Assembly: GCF_024347515.1 (NCBI RefSeq) | Contig: NZ_AP025493.1 | Location: forward strand, 682,001-746,000 | From: Vibrio gigantis | GTDB lineage: Bacteria; Pseudomonadota; Gammaproteobacteria; Enterobacterales; Vibrionaceae | Length of the DNA stretch: 64,000 nucleotides | Reading direction: 5' to 3' | Part shown: positions 42,018 through 50,979 of the stretch, one piece after another | Layout of the letters: each line of letters opens with the position of its first letter | Numbering within the stretch: the stretch's first letter is position 1 | The notes under the pieces: generated by a model | The model's database searches: none | Told to the model about the DNA's origin: nothing | The model's input: the letters and a program-made list of their open reading frames with translations, nothing else | Made by a program: the position numbers and the translations under genes

Positions 42018-42135
42018 TTGCAGCCTTGTCTATGAGAAGGATCACATCTTTAACATTGGTAAAACGTTTGCTATCAATAAGAAAAATGTGGCTGAAAAGT
42101 CACATTATAGGTTGGAAGCATGATTTAATTTATTT

Positions 42136-43038
42136 TTAAATCAGTGAGATAACTAGACCAGCAATGATAAAAACAACGCCTACACCGCGAGTGGCGTGCC
42201 ACTTTTCCTTTAAAAAGTAGATCCCCATCACAACACCGAAGATGATGCTTACTTGCCGAAGTGCGACAACCAAGCTGACGTTCTCTGTCATAGTCATTGC
42301 AAACAATACCAATCCATAAGTCGACGCCATCATGATGCCAGCAAGTGTTGCTCTTTTACGCAATAACCAAGCGTTATAAAACTCGATTCGTTGATTTGAA
42401 ACGAGCAACCACAGGCTCAGTGGAAGCACAATCGCCCAGAACTGGATACCCAAGTAGAAAATCGCCGTGTGTTTATTAGTAATACTAGGCGTGCTTAAAG
42501 GCTCCAATAATAGAAGCGCCTCTTTATCAATAATGGAGTAACCCGTGGTGCCTATTGCAGCTATTAACGCCCATAACACGCCAAGGTTAAGATAGGCCTT
42601 GAGCGTTAGTTCAGAAAATTGCTTAAGCGGGACGAACAAACAGCCCAATGTAATCAGTGCAAATCCTACCCATTGATTCAGTGACAACTCATAGCCAATC
42701 AACACCGTGCCTAAACCAACCATTAACACTGGCAGCGCTCGTGCCATTGGGTAAATCACACCAATATCAGCCTGTTTATAGGCAATGCCTAAGCCGATTA
42801 AATAGATAATTTGGCAAATGCCACTCAAGAAGAGCAACTGCCAAAATGGAATCGTAATGTTTGCATAGCCGACGCTGTAGCCATACCAAATCAAATAGGG
42901 AGTCAGAATCACGGCAGCGGCAAAACCAGACGCTAGGAAGAAAGACGAGCCCGAACCTTGATTAGATTTACCTAGAACATTCCACCCCGCATGCAGCAGA
43001 GCCGAAATTATCACAATGATGATGGCAGAGAATTCCAT
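42136..43038 (-). CDS. EamA/DMT membrane protein, phosphonate-cluster type
   Basis: 300 aa with ten membrane helices in two EamA repeats (MEFSAIIIVIISALLHAGWNVLGKSNQ at the start, shown in part). It resembles the membrane protein family TIGR03340, which is found beside phosphonate genes, though its substrate has not been shown. It may move an AEP-derived product or analogue. It lies after phnR on the same strand, but a terminator at 43088-43117 intervenes, so it probably also has its own promoter. Confidence 0.78.
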   Translation of the reverse strand: MEFSAIIIVIISALLHAGWNVLGKSNQGSGSSFFLASGFAAAVILTPYLIWYGYSVGYANITIPFWQLLFLSGICQIIYLIGLGIAYKQADIGVIYPMARALPVLMVGLGTVLIGYELSLNQWVGFALITLGCLFVPLKQFSELTLKAYLNLGVLWALIAAIGTTGYSIIDKEALLLLEPLSTPSITNKHTAIFYLGIQFWAIVLPLSLWLLVSNQRIEFYNAWLLRKRATLAGIMMASTYGLVLFAMTMTENVSLVVALRQVSIIFGVVMGIYFLKEKWHATRGVGVVFIIAGLVISLI

Positions 43039-43087
43039 TTCATTCCTAACTTATTGACTAATAAAAGCAGTCGCTGAAAACAGGGGA

Positions 43088-43117
43088 TAAAAAAGGCCTC
43101 CAAGTAAGAGACCTTTG
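43088..43117 (-). terminator. Terminator after phnR
   Basis: On the minus strand AAAGGTCTC pairs with GAGGCCTTT (one mismatch) and is followed by TTTTTT. It closes the phnT-phnU-phnR unit and separates it from the DMT gene. Confidence 0.75.
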
Positions 43118-43175
43118 ATCGTTTCAATTGGGCAAGACTAACAAGTTGTATGTGTGCCAGCTTTTTAACGTACGA

Positions 43176-43880
43176 CTAGCGCTCTAGTTGGGCTATCGAC
43201 TCAATACTGATCGCGTCGTGGCGCCAATACTCAATATCGCAGTCAATCAAATCGCCGTTTTGGTTGTAGTTAACACGTTCGACAACCATAGCTGGGGAGC
43301 CAGACGTGGCACGTAGAGCTTGCGCTGTTTCGCCAAGCAAAGACGTTGTGCTCACTCGGTAACGGATCTTCTGATAGACCACACCAAAATGTTCACGGTA
43401 AATGTCCGTCAGTGATTTCGATAAATCATGTTCAAGTAAGTTAGGGAACAACTCTGGTCGAATGTAATTTGTCACATACACAACGGGCCTATCTTCAAGG
43501 TACCGAACTCTGTCTACTCGATAAACATCTGAGAAAGGTTGCAACTCAAGAAGCTTAGTCGCTTCCTTGGTCGCTAACATGCCTTTCGCGGCCACCAACT
43601 CTGTTTTCGGCTTACGATTTTGCGACAACGCCATATTGGTGAAGTTTAGTGTTTGTGTTGGATCATAGCGAAGCGGCTCTGGAGAGATAAACCAACCACG
43701 TCGGTCTTCTCGAAAAATGCGCCCTTCCGCTTCAAGTGAAGACAAAGCTTCACGTAAGGTAACTCGAGTCGTATCAAACGACTCGGCCAGCTTACGTTCC
43801 GCAGGCAACTTCTGTCGTGGCGTTAACATCCCCGACTCTATCTGCTCTACGATGACATCTTTGATTTTTACGTACTGCAC
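43176..43880 (-). CDS. phnR: GntR/HutC-family regulator PhnR of phosphonate use
   Basis: 234 aa from a GTG at 43880, chosen because AAGGA lies 6 nt before it and MQYVKIKD fits the start of known PhnR proteins; the frame continues upstream to 43934. N-terminal winged helix (VKIKDVIVEQIESGMLTPRQ, RKLAESFDTTRVTLREALSS), then a UTRA effector domain (about 80-230). UTRA proteins sense small ligands, here probably an AEP pathway compound. It is last in the phnT-phnU-phnR unit. Three 12-bp dyads upstream of phnS, phnT and phnW are candidate binding sites. Confidence 0.87.
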   Translation of the reverse strand: MQYVKIKDVIVEQIESGMLTPRQKLPAERKLAESFDTTRVTLREALSSLEAEGRIFREDRRGWFISPEPLRYDPTQTLNFTNMALSQNRKPKTELVAAKGMLATKEATKLLELQPFSDVYRVDRVRYLEDRPVVYVTNYIRPELFPNLLEHDLSKSLTDIYREHFGVVYQKIRYRVSTTSLLGETAQALRATSGSPAMVVERVNYNQNGDLIDCDIEYWRHDAISIESIAQLER

Positions 43881-43947
43881 TTCATTTCCTTTCATTCTTG
43901 TTCTTGTCGTCAGCCACTCCTTGGCCAACTGCACTATAAATGGTTCG

Positions 43948-45672
43948 CTAGCGTTTACGCCAAGCTTGGGTGCGCTTCTCGAATAACTTGTTGATTAGCA
44001 TATGAATCAACTTAGCGCTCGCCGCGGATATCATGATCATTACCGCCATGGCTGCTGCTGCACCAGTTTGACCTGCATCATCCATATTCAATACTGAAAC
44101 TGATGCTGGGATCGTATTGGTAGAATACAAGAATACTACCGCAGATGTGGTGGTAAGTGCATTAATAAACAGGTATGTCGCAATATCTAAAATCGCCGGC
44201 AGACAAACAGGCACCGTCACCTTAAAGAACAACTTGTATTGAGGTAGGTTTACCGAAGCCGCCGTTGCTTCAATTTCTGAAGGCAGCTGTTTTAATGCGG
44301 TTAACGCTGTCATGTGCCCTACCGTGTAGTAGTGAACCACGGTGTTTATCACCAAGAACGCCATCGTTCCATACAAGAAGTTAAGTGGATTGCTCAAGTC
44401 ATTGAAGTAGAAGATATAGCCCAAACCCAACACCATGCCCGGAACAGCCATTGGCACAACACTAAGCATCTGCATTGCCTGACGAACCGGTCCAAATGCT
44501 CTGCCCTTCTCAATGCAATACGCACCAAGGAAAATCAAAACAGTGCCAATAACCGCAGTCCAGCCACCAAGGGTTAAAGAGTTGAAAAATGGCGTCCAAC
44601 CATAGGTACTCATTTCTGCGAAGTTATAATTGTTTAGCGTTAACGCCTTGTTCCAAGGCCAAAACGTGACCATAGAACCGTATATCGCCATGCCCAGCAC
44701 GATAACCACAGCAGCAGAGATGACAGTGCAATAAAGGAAACATGCACCATCACGCAGGGTGTTTGGTTCTGGTTGGTAAGCCACAGAGCGGGTATCAAAC
44801 AAGCTCTTTTGCTTCTTTTGCACCCAGCGATCAACGGTAAAGGCTAACAATGCAGGCAACAGCAGTAAGATACTGGTCACCGCACCCATAGAAAAATTCT
44901 GCTGTCCTACCACCTGTTTAAAAATATCCGTCGACAAAACATTGTAGCTACCACCAATCACCTTCGGGACACCAAAATCACAAACCACCAGCGTAAACAC
45001 AACGATCAAGGTGCTGATCAAGCCGTATTTTGCCGCAGGTAACGTTACCATAAAGAAGGTTTTTAACGATGAAGTATTGAGTGCACGTGCTGCCTCATAC
45101 AAACGAGCATCCGAGGTCCTTAACGAGGTGGTCAGAATCATCAAGGCGTGTGGAAACGTCCAGAATATCAAGCCAAGTGAGATACCAATCAAGCCATATA
45201 CCGAGTTGCCACCTAGGACTTCTTTCGCGATACCTTGATTACCGAACAAAAAGATCAAACTAATAGCAGGAAGCAGTGACGGAGCAAGAATTGGTGCCGA
45301 ACCCAGCACCTGAAATAACCCTTTAAAGGGCATGCACGAACGAGTCAAAGCATAGGCATAGCCGAATGCTAATACGCCAACAACAACAGTTACTAGCAAC
45401 CCGAGCGTGAACGTATTGCCTACCGACTGCCACAGACTTTGAGACGCAAAATACGTTGCGAAATTCTGTAAACCTACAAATTGCCCATCTGCGTTCTGAA
45501 CACTCTTTTTCAACATTGCCCACAGTGGCATCAGGATAAACAACGTCATGACCACAGACAAAAAGGCCAACAGCCCAAATAGAATTACGTTGTCTTTGCT
45601 TAACCGAGCTAGAAAAGGCTGTACTCGTCGTTGAATTAGCAGCTTAGATTGCATCATTTGAGTCGATTCCAT
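43948..45672 (-). CDS. phnU: AEP ABC transporter permease, two-domain PhnU type
   Basis: 574 aa, two binding-protein-dependent permease units in one chain, each with about six helices. The EAA-type loops are at TSDARLYEAARALNTSSLKTFFMVTLP (first half, part shown) and LPSEIEATAASVNLPQYKLF (second half). This fused form matches the TIGR03262 type linked with AEP uptake. It starts 6 nt after phnT on the same strand. It forms the membrane channel with PhnT and receives ligand from PhnS. Confidence 0.9.
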   Translation of the reverse strand: MESTQMMQSKLLIQRRVQPFLARLSKDNVILFGLLAFLSVVMTLFILMPLWAMLKKSVQNADGQFVGLQNFATYFASQSLWQSVGNTFTLGLLVTVVVGVLAFGYAYALTRSCMPFKGLFQVLGSAPILAPSLLPAISLIFLFGNQGIAKEVLGGNSVYGLIGISLGLIFWTFPHALMILTTSLRTSDARLYEAARALNTSSLKTFFMVTLPAAKYGLISTLIVVFTLVVCDFGVPKVIGGSYNVLSTDIFKQVVGQQNFSMGAVTSILLLLPALLAFTVDRWVQKKQKSLFDTRSVAYQPEPNTLRDGACFLYCTVISAAVVIVLGMAIYGSMVTFWPWNKALTLNNYNFAEMSTYGWTPFFNSLTLGGWTAVIGTVLIFLGAYCIEKGRAFGPVRQAMQMLSVVPMAVPGMVLGLGYIFYFNDLSNPLNFLYGTMAFLVINTVVHYYTVGHMTALTALKQLPSEIEATAASVNLPQYKLFFKVTVPVCLPAILDIATYLFINALTTTSAVVFLYSTNTIPASVSVLNMDDAGQTGAAAAMAVMIMISAASAKLIHMLINKLFEKRTQAWRKR

Positions 45673-45678
45673 GATTGT

Positions 45679-46788
45679 TTACGCCGCCTCGTCTTTCATC
45701 ACTTGCAAGCTTTTCGAGGAATAAGCTCTAAGGCCTTCTTGATCAAACGCCACGTAACGAATATCACTACGACGCAGCTTCAATCGGTTAAATTCTTTGA
45801 CTGGGACATCGACGATGATCTCCTTCGCCGTTGAATCATGCTGCAGTTCACACTCAACACGATAAAACGCCCCTAGAAATTCACTAGATACAATTCTCAC
45901 GGGTAATGACTCACTAAAACGATCAACAAACTGAATTTGTTCTGGACGCACTGCAATATCAAACACGTCCCCCTGCTTTGGTGTCAGGTTGTCTAAGCCA
46001 GGAAGTGGCAACATAGACTCAGCAATACGCATCTTGCCTTGAGCCGCAACAGAAGCTTGAATAAAGTTCATGCTGCCAACAAACTCAGCCACAAAACGGC
46101 TGACTGGTTTTTGGTAAATCTCTTGGGGAGCACCTACTTGCTCGATAACACCATGATTCATAACCACAATGCGGTCGGCCATCGTTAAGGCTTCATCTTG
46201 GTCGTGCGTCACCATGATAGTGGTGATACCCAACTTGCGTTGCAGTTGACAGATCTCATCGCGCAGGTGTGTTCGTACTTTTGCATCAAGTGCAGACAGC
46301 GGTTCATCGAGTAATAATAAGCCTGGAGACAGCGCTAACGCGCGAGCCAAAGCCACACGCTGCTGTTGCCCACCAGACAGTTGATTTGGGAATTTCTGCC
46401 CCGACGTTGGTAAGCCGATGGTTTCTAACCAAGATTCCACCGTTTCAAGGGCTTCTTTGGTCGACATACCTTGGTTTTTAAGGCCAATCGCGATGTTTTC
46501 TTCCACAGTGAGATTCGGAAATAAAGCGTAGGATTGGAACACAATGCCAAAGTCGCGCTTTTCTGGTGGCAAGAAGGTCGTGTCATTACCATTTTGCTCA
46601 ATAGAGCCTGAAGTTGGTAAATCTAAACCTGCAATCGCACGCAATAAGGTGGTTTTTCCACAGCCAGACGGGCCAAGGAAACAGACGAACTCGCCTTTAT
46701 CTATGGATAAGGAAATGTCTTTTAGCGCTGTAAATTGGCCAAATTGCTTTACAACGTTTTCAATATTCAAATAAGTTTGGTTGCTCAT
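45679..46788 (-). CDS. phnT: AEP ABC transporter ATPase
   Basis: 369 aa. Walker A is GPSGCGKTT, the signature LSGGQQQRVALARALA, and Walker B LLLLDEPLSALD; the C-terminal TOBE-like domain follows (about 285-360). It is the importer ATPase for the PhnU channel. A dyad TGGTATACACCA lies 19 nt before its start, and hairpins in the intergenic region separate it from the oxidoreductase gene, so it seems to have its own promoter under PhnR. Confidence 0.92.
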   Translation of the reverse strand: MSNQTYLNIENVVKQFGQFTALKDISLSIDKGEFVCFLGPSGCGKTTLLRAIAGLDLPTSGSIEQNGNDTTFLPPEKRDFGIVFQSYALFPNLTVEENIAIGLKNQGMSTKEALETVESWLETIGLPTSGQKFPNQLSGGQQQRVALARALALSPGLLLLDEPLSALDAKVRTHLRDEICQLQRKLGITTIMVTHDQDEALTMADRIVVMNHGVIEQVGAPQEIYQKPVSRFVAEFVGSMNFIQASVAAQGKMRIAESMLPLPGLDNLTPKQGDVFDIAVRPEQIQFVDRFSESLPVRIVSSEFLGAFYRVECELQHDSTAKEIIVDVPVKEFNRLKLRRSDIRYVAFDQEGLRAYSSKSLQVMKDEAA

Positions 46789-46806
46789 ACTACAGCACTC
46801 TCTATA

Positions 46807-46818
46807 TGGTATACACCA
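46807..46818. promoter_or_regulatory. Candidate PhnR operator before phnT
   Basis: TGGTATACACCA shares the pattern TGGTAT-NNN-CCA with sites before phnS (49652) and phnW (49840). The GGT...ACC layout fits HutC-type operators. It lies 19 nt from the phnT start. Confidence 0.6.
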
Positions 46819-46916
46819 AATTTAAACTGAGAATATTGCATTTGAGTGACAAATTTATAGAAGCTAAATGACAGTTATATTGCAGATATAATAAGCATTA
46901 AAGATTATTATTTGTT

Positions 46917-46983
46917 CAGCATTGAAAGTTAACTCGATGCTGAAAGCCCTCAATGACTAACCAAAAAAGTCACTGAGAGCCTT
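46917..46983 (-). promoter_or_regulatory. Two RNA hairpins between the oxidoreductase gene and phnT
   Basis: On the minus strand AAGGCTCTCAGTGACT (46983-46968) pairs with AGTCATTGAGGGCTTT (46958-46943): 16 pairs, three of them G-U, with a 9-nt loop. It is followed by CAGCAT/ATGCTG (46942-46917). The G-U pairs only work in the minus-strand RNA, which suggests structure in that transcript. The role, perhaps 3'-end formation, is inference. Confidence 0.55.
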
Positions 46984-47016
46984 GGTATGTGTTTCAAATT
47001 TGAGTCATAGATTAAT

Positions 47017-48438
47017 CTATGATTCAACCTTGTCGGCTTTACCCGCCGCACCTGCGAGCTTTGATAGTTGTTTATCAAGCCACAATGGCGTCTTACCTGA
47101 ATCTTCCGCGTTCTCTTTTCTTCGTACTGCATCACGAACCATCATAGCACCTACCCAACGGAATGGCTCTGGCGGGAAGTGTCCTAATGGGCCTTTAGTT
47201 AAACCACTTCGTGTCCAAGCATTATCGATATCGAGTACCATTGCTGACAAGATCTTCCCGCCCATACGGGTTTGAGCAACGCCGTTGCCTGAATAACCAA
47301 GTCCATAAAAAATGTTTCTTTGGCCTTTTAAATTACCAAAGAATGGTAAACCTGTGACCGAACGATCTGAGCCACCCGACCAGTTGTAATCGAATTCACG
47401 TTGCTCTAACTTGGGGAACAGCTTTTGGAAAGATTGATTGAGAATTGGTAAGTAGTTACTGGTTTGGTTAAACATGCTTTCAACTTGATTAGCAAATGAG
47501 AATTTATTACCACCTTTACCTAGCATGAGTCGTCCATCTTGGGTATCTCGGTAGTAGTGGACAAAGATACGCGAGTCCACCACCGCTGTCCCTTTCTCTG
47601 GACCAAACTGCTTGAGCTTTTCAGGGATAGGCTTGGTCACCACCATATCTGAAGAGACAACCACAATGCTGCGTTTGAACTCTTTAAAATGATCGAGCAT
47701 CCACGCATTGAGTGCCAAAATCACTTTGTCGGCATAGATCGTCCCGCCTTTGGTTTGAATTCGAGCCGGAGAGCCATAGTCTAGCGAAGTCATCTCCGTG
47801 TTTTCGTGAATTTCTACACCCAGTTCGAGAGCAACCCGACGTAAACCTCTCGCTAATAGAGCAGGTTGCACACTGCCTGCGGCTTCCGAGTAATAACCTT
47901 CAATATGACGATCTGAACCGGCTTTATCAGGCAATGACTGATCGCACTTCTTCCAGCTATTGATACCCTGCTTGACCAATTCATTCACAACTGGCTGCAT
48001 TCCACCTTTTTGCGCTTGATTAGTCGCCGTGTAATAAGTTCCGCTTCGATAAAGGTGTGCATCAATGTTGTGTTCATTACAAAAAGCCTCTATCTCGTAA
48101 ATAACCTTTTCAGACTCCTTAACCAGCCATTTCGCTTGTTCGTTTCCATAGAGCTTTTTCAACGTTGGGTACTTAGTCGACCACGTCAGCATACAGCCGC
48201 CGTTTGCGCCAGATGCGCCGCTACCACACAAACCTTTTTCAATCACCACGACGTGCTTTTGAGGCTGTTGCTGTTTGATTAAAATCGCCGTCCATAAACC
48301 AGTGTAACCACCGCCGACAATGGCAATATCACTGTTAACGTCTTTTTGCAGCGGCTTAGCCGATATTAGCCCTACATCGATGCTGCCAAATTCTTGTTCC
48401 AATGCTTGCTTGAACCAATATGAATCGTGTTTTGTCAT
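47017..48438 (-). CDS. FAD-dependent aminophosphonate oxidoreductase
   Basis: 473 aa of the DAO family. The FAD motif is IAIVGGGYTGLWTAILI (about residues 38-54) with VVVIEKGLCGSGASGANGG next. The C-terminal part has FYGLGYSGNGVAQTRMGG. It resembles TIGR03329, oxidoreductases found in AEP clusters and proposed to act on aminophosphonates; enzymes of this kind (PbfC/PbfD in recent naming) oxidise AEP or N-methyl-AEP to phosphonoacetaldehyde, but which one applies here cannot be told. It lies between phnS and phnT and would send a second substrate into the PhnX step. Confidence 0.85.
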   Translation of the reverse strand: MTKHDSYWFKQALEQEFGSIDVGLISAKPLQKDVNSDIAIVGGGYTGLWTAILIKQQQPQKHVVVIEKGLCGSGASGANGGCMLTWSTKYPTLKKLYGNEQAKWLVKESEKVIYEIEAFCNEHNIDAHLYRSGTYYTATNQAQKGGMQPVVNELVKQGINSWKKCDQSLPDKAGSDRHIEGYYSEAAGSVQPALLARGLRRVALELGVEIHENTEMTSLDYGSPARIQTKGGTIYADKVILALNAWMLDHFKEFKRSIVVVSSDMVVTKPIPEKLKQFGPEKGTAVVDSRIFVHYYRDTQDGRLMLGKGGNKFSFANQVESMFNQTSNYLPILNQSFQKLFPKLEQREFDYNWSGGSDRSVTGLPFFGNLKGQRNIFYGLGYSGNGVAQTRMGGKILSAMVLDIDNAWTRSGLTKGPLGHFPPEPFRWVGAMMVRDAVRRKENAEDSGKTPLWLDKQLSKLAGAAGKADKVES

Positions 48439-48477
48439 TTGTTGTACCTTACTTAAAACCTAAAGGCGTAAACTAAA

Positions 48478-48501
48478 AAAGGAAGACCGAAGCCTTCCTT
48501 T
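48478..48501 (-). terminator. Attenuating terminator between phnS and the oxidoreductase gene
   Basis: On the minus strand AAAGGAAG-GC, a TTCG tetraloop, then GT-CTTCCTTT and a T-run: about 10 pairs including one G-T. Read-through would give much binding protein and less of the downstream enzyme. Confidence 0.8.
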
Positions 48502-48541
48502 ACTGATTGCTAACTTCTAATGAACTGAATAGTTCGTCAGA

Positions 48542-49552
48542 TTAGGATTTTGGCTCTGATTTAGCGTCAAACTTCTCAGACCATGTTTTAAGAACGTCGG
48601 CGCGTTCGCTACCCATTCGAGCGAAGTCCATTTTTGCCATATTCTTTTCTACATTAGGGAAGTTCTTTGCTTTGCCTGTCACATCTTGGTGACCAACAAC
48701 TGGGTACATTTCGATGTAAAGCTCATTTGCCGCTTTCGAAATAGACCAATCAACAACACGTTGCGCTGCATCCGAAGGCTTAACAAGACCTACCGCTTCA
48801 GATTCCCAACCGATTCCTTCAGGCGTAATCACTGACAGTGGAGCGCCTTGAGTTTTCAGCTTAGCGCCGCGGCTCGCCATAGAAATGCCGATAGCAACTT
48901 CACCCATGCCCGCTTGAACACATGGCTTAGAACCAGAGTGCGTGTAGTGAGCAATGTTTTGGTCTAGCTTCTGCATGTAGTTCCAACCTTGGTCTTCACC
49001 CATATTTTGTAACCAAGCCGACACTTGCATGTAGCCCGTACCAGAAGATGCTGGATTTGGCATAGCAATGTGGCCCTTGTAGATAGGCTTCGTTAGGTCA
49101 TCCCAAGACTTCGGTGCAGGTAGGTTCAATTGCTTAGCAACTACTTCGTTAAAGCAAACTGCATTGAAGAATGCATCGTTGCCATACCAAGCTTGAGTAG
49201 ATTGCGGATCGTTGAGATTTGAACGCAGCGCTTCTACACCTTGAGGAGTGTAAGGCTTAAGAATGCCCTCTTCTTTAAGCAGTGCCATTGAAGAACCCGC
49301 AAGGCCCCACACCACTTCTGCACGAGGGTTGTTTTTCTCAGCCAATAATTTTGCCGTCATGATCCCAGTTGAATCACGAACCCATTTGATGTTGATGTCT
49401 GGGTTTTCACTTTCAAATGCGTTTTTGTATTTCGCTAAAATGTCAGTTTCAAAAGCGGTGTAAACCGTCACTTCCTGTGCTGCATAAGCATTACCAGCGA
49501 GTAGAGTGACTAACGCTGCAAGTGATCCTTTCATAAAACGGTTTTTCATCAT
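48542..49552 (-). CDS. phnS: AEP ABC transporter periplasmic binding protein
   Basis: 336 aa with a signal peptide cleaved near AYA-AQE (residue 24). The mature part begins EVTVYTAFETDILAKYKNAFE, typical of the iron/AEP-type solute-binding family (TIGR03261 type), with GLAGSSMALLKEEG and PNPASSGTGYMQVSAWL as further landmarks. It is the first gene of the minus-strand unit and faces phnW across a 323-nt divergent region. It binds AEP in the periplasm and hands it to PhnU. Confidence 0.9.
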   Translation of the reverse strand: MMKNRFMKGSLAALVTLLAGNAYAAQEVTVYTAFETDILAKYKNAFESENPDINIKWVRDSTGIMTAKLLAEKNNPRAEVVWGLAGSSMALLKEEGILKPYTPQGVEALRSNLNDPQSTQAWYGNDAFFNAVCFNEVVAKQLNLPAPKSWDDLTKPIYKGHIAMPNPASSGTGYMQVSAWLQNMGEDQGWNYMQKLDQNIAHYTHSGSKPCVQAGMGEVAIGISMASRGAKLKTQGAPLSVITPEGIGWESEAVGLVKPSDAAQRVVDWSISKAANELYIEMYPVVGHQDVTGKAKNFPNVEKNMAKMDFARMGSERADVLKTWSEKFDAKSEPKS

Positions 49553-49651
49553 TTTCTCCAGTCAGGCCCGATGCCAAGGTTAGAAATTAGAAGCTCCATC
49601 TAGAGGCTTCTATATCCATAAATTCATTTAGGTTGTTAGTACACCCTTAAT

Positions 49652-49663
49652 TGGTATGTACCA
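49652..49663. promoter_or_regulatory. Candidate PhnR operator before phnS
   Basis: TGGTATGTACCA is a perfect 5-2-5 dyad, 100 nt upstream of the phnS start. It is the most symmetric of the three related sites. Confidence 0.65.
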
Positions 49664-49839
49664 GATAACGAGTATTAACCTAATCGACTTTTATGACGGT
49701 TAAATGAACAAAAAATGGCAATTTAAAGATCGACAAATTCCTCAACACAAGTGGCTAATTTGAATATTAAGCTTTTGTGAAAATAGCGTTTGAGCTATTT
49801 ACGACCGTTTAAATTGGTTGTTAAAGTAACTGTAAATAC

Positions 49840-49851
49840 TGGTATAGTCCA
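49840..49851. promoter_or_regulatory. Candidate PhnR operator before phnW
   Basis: TGGTATAGTCCA, 25 nt upstream of the phnW start, shares the TGGTAT...CCA frame with the two sites on the other side. It is less symmetric. Confidence 0.55.
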
Positions 49852-49875
49852 AAATATAAATCACGAGAATTGAAC

Positions 49876-50979
49876 ATGAGAAACGAATACCTACTACTGA
49901 CACCGGGTCCTCTATCTACTTCTGAAACCGTTCGCCAAGCGATGCTAAAAGATTGGTGTACATGGGATGATGAATACAACAAAGACGTTGTAGAAGTGAT
50001 TCGTAGCAAGCTAGTGACTTTAGCCACGAAGCAACCGGGATACACAAGCGTATTAATGCAAGGTAGCGGCACCGCTTCCGTTGAAGCAACAATCGGTAGC
50101 GTTATCTCTAAAAGCGGCAAGCTTCTTGTTGTTGATAACGGTGCGTATGGCGCTCGTATTGCTCAAATCGCAGAATATTTAAACATTCCATGCCATGTCG
50201 TTTCCCCTGGCGAAACATCACAGCCTGACTTGAACGAAATGGAAGCGGTATTGGCCATGGATTCAGACATTACTCATGTTGCAATTGTGCATTGTGAAAC
50301 CACCACTGGTATGTTGAATCCGATTAAAGACATCGCAAAATTGGCAAAGCAGCATAACAAAACCGTCATCCTTGATGCGATGTCGAGCTTTGGTGGTATC
50401 CCTATGGATATTGCTGACTTAGGTATCGATTACATGATCAGCTCAGCCAACAAATGCATTCAAGGTGTACCGGGCTTCGGCTTTGTTATTGCTAAGCAGT
50501 CAGAGCTAGAGAAGTGTAAAGGCCAAGCTCGCTCATTAAGCCTTGACCTGTTTGACCAATGGCACTGCATGGAAAGCAACCATGGTAAATGGCGTTTCAC
50601 GTCTCCGACTCATACGGTGCGCGCTTTCTACCAAGCTCTACTTGAATTGGAGGAAGAAGGTGGTATCGAAGCTCGTCACAATCGCTACCAAACCAACCAA
50701 AACACATTGGTTACAGGTATGCGCTCTCTTGGCTTTGAACCACTGCTTAATGATGATCTTCATTCACCTATCATCACCTCTTTCTATTCTCCAACTCATA
50801 GTGATTACCAATTCAAGGAATTCTATGACCGTTTGAAACAACAAGGTTTTGTAATTTATCCGGGCAAGGTTTCAAACGCAGACTGTTTCCGTATCGGCAA
50901 CATCGGCGAAGTTTACCCTTCCGACATTGAAGCCCTAATTGGCGCAGTTAAAAACGCAATATACTGGAACATCAAATAA
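49876..50979 (+). CDS. phnW: 2-aminoethylphosphonate:pyruvate transaminase
   Basis: 367 aa from ATG 49876 (the frame extends two codons to a TTG). PLP enzyme that converts AEP and pyruvate to phosphonoacetaldehyde and alanine. It has the N-terminal LLLTPGPLSTSETVRQAML, the DAMSSFGGIPMDI cofactor region, and the Schiff-base Lys in ISSANKCIQGVPGFGF (about residue 193). The stop overlaps the pbfA start by one base. Order phnW-pbfA-phnX on one strand gives a direct path: product of PhnW and PbfA feeds PhnX. Confidence 0.96.
   Translation: MRNEYLLLTPGPLSTSETVRQAMLKDWCTWDDEYNKDVVEVIRSKLVTLATKQPGYTSVLMQGSGTASVEATIGSVISKSGKLLVVDNGAYGARIAQIAEYLNIPCHVVSPGETSQPDLNEMEAVLAMDSDITHVAIVHCETTTGMLNPIKDIAKLAKQHNKTVILDAMSSFGGIPMDIADLGIDYMISSANKCIQGVPGFGFVIAKQSELEKCKGQARSLSLDLFDQWHCMESNHGKWRFTSPTHTVRAFYQALLELEEEGGIEARHNRYQTNQNTLVTGMRSLGFEPLLNDDLHSPIITSFYSPTHSDYQFKEFYDRLKQQGFVIYPGKVSNADCFRIGNIGEVYPSDIEALIGAVKNAIYWNIK

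Larger units (their letters stand above)
49553..49875. other. Divergent regulatory region, phnS / phnW
   Basis: 323 nt, AT-rich, containing two candidate PhnR operators (49652-49663 and 49840-49851) and both promoters. No coding potential was seen. Confidence 0.55.

Noticed and set aside
43881..43934. Longer PhnR starting at 43934.
   Set aside because: The extra 18 residues do not fit the family start; the GTG at 43880 has a better ribosome site and begins MQYVKIKD as in relatives.
46281..46800. Open frames on the plus strand opposite phnT.
   Set aside because: They are short, lack ribosome sites and family patterns, and the minus strand has a clear full-length ABC ATPase.
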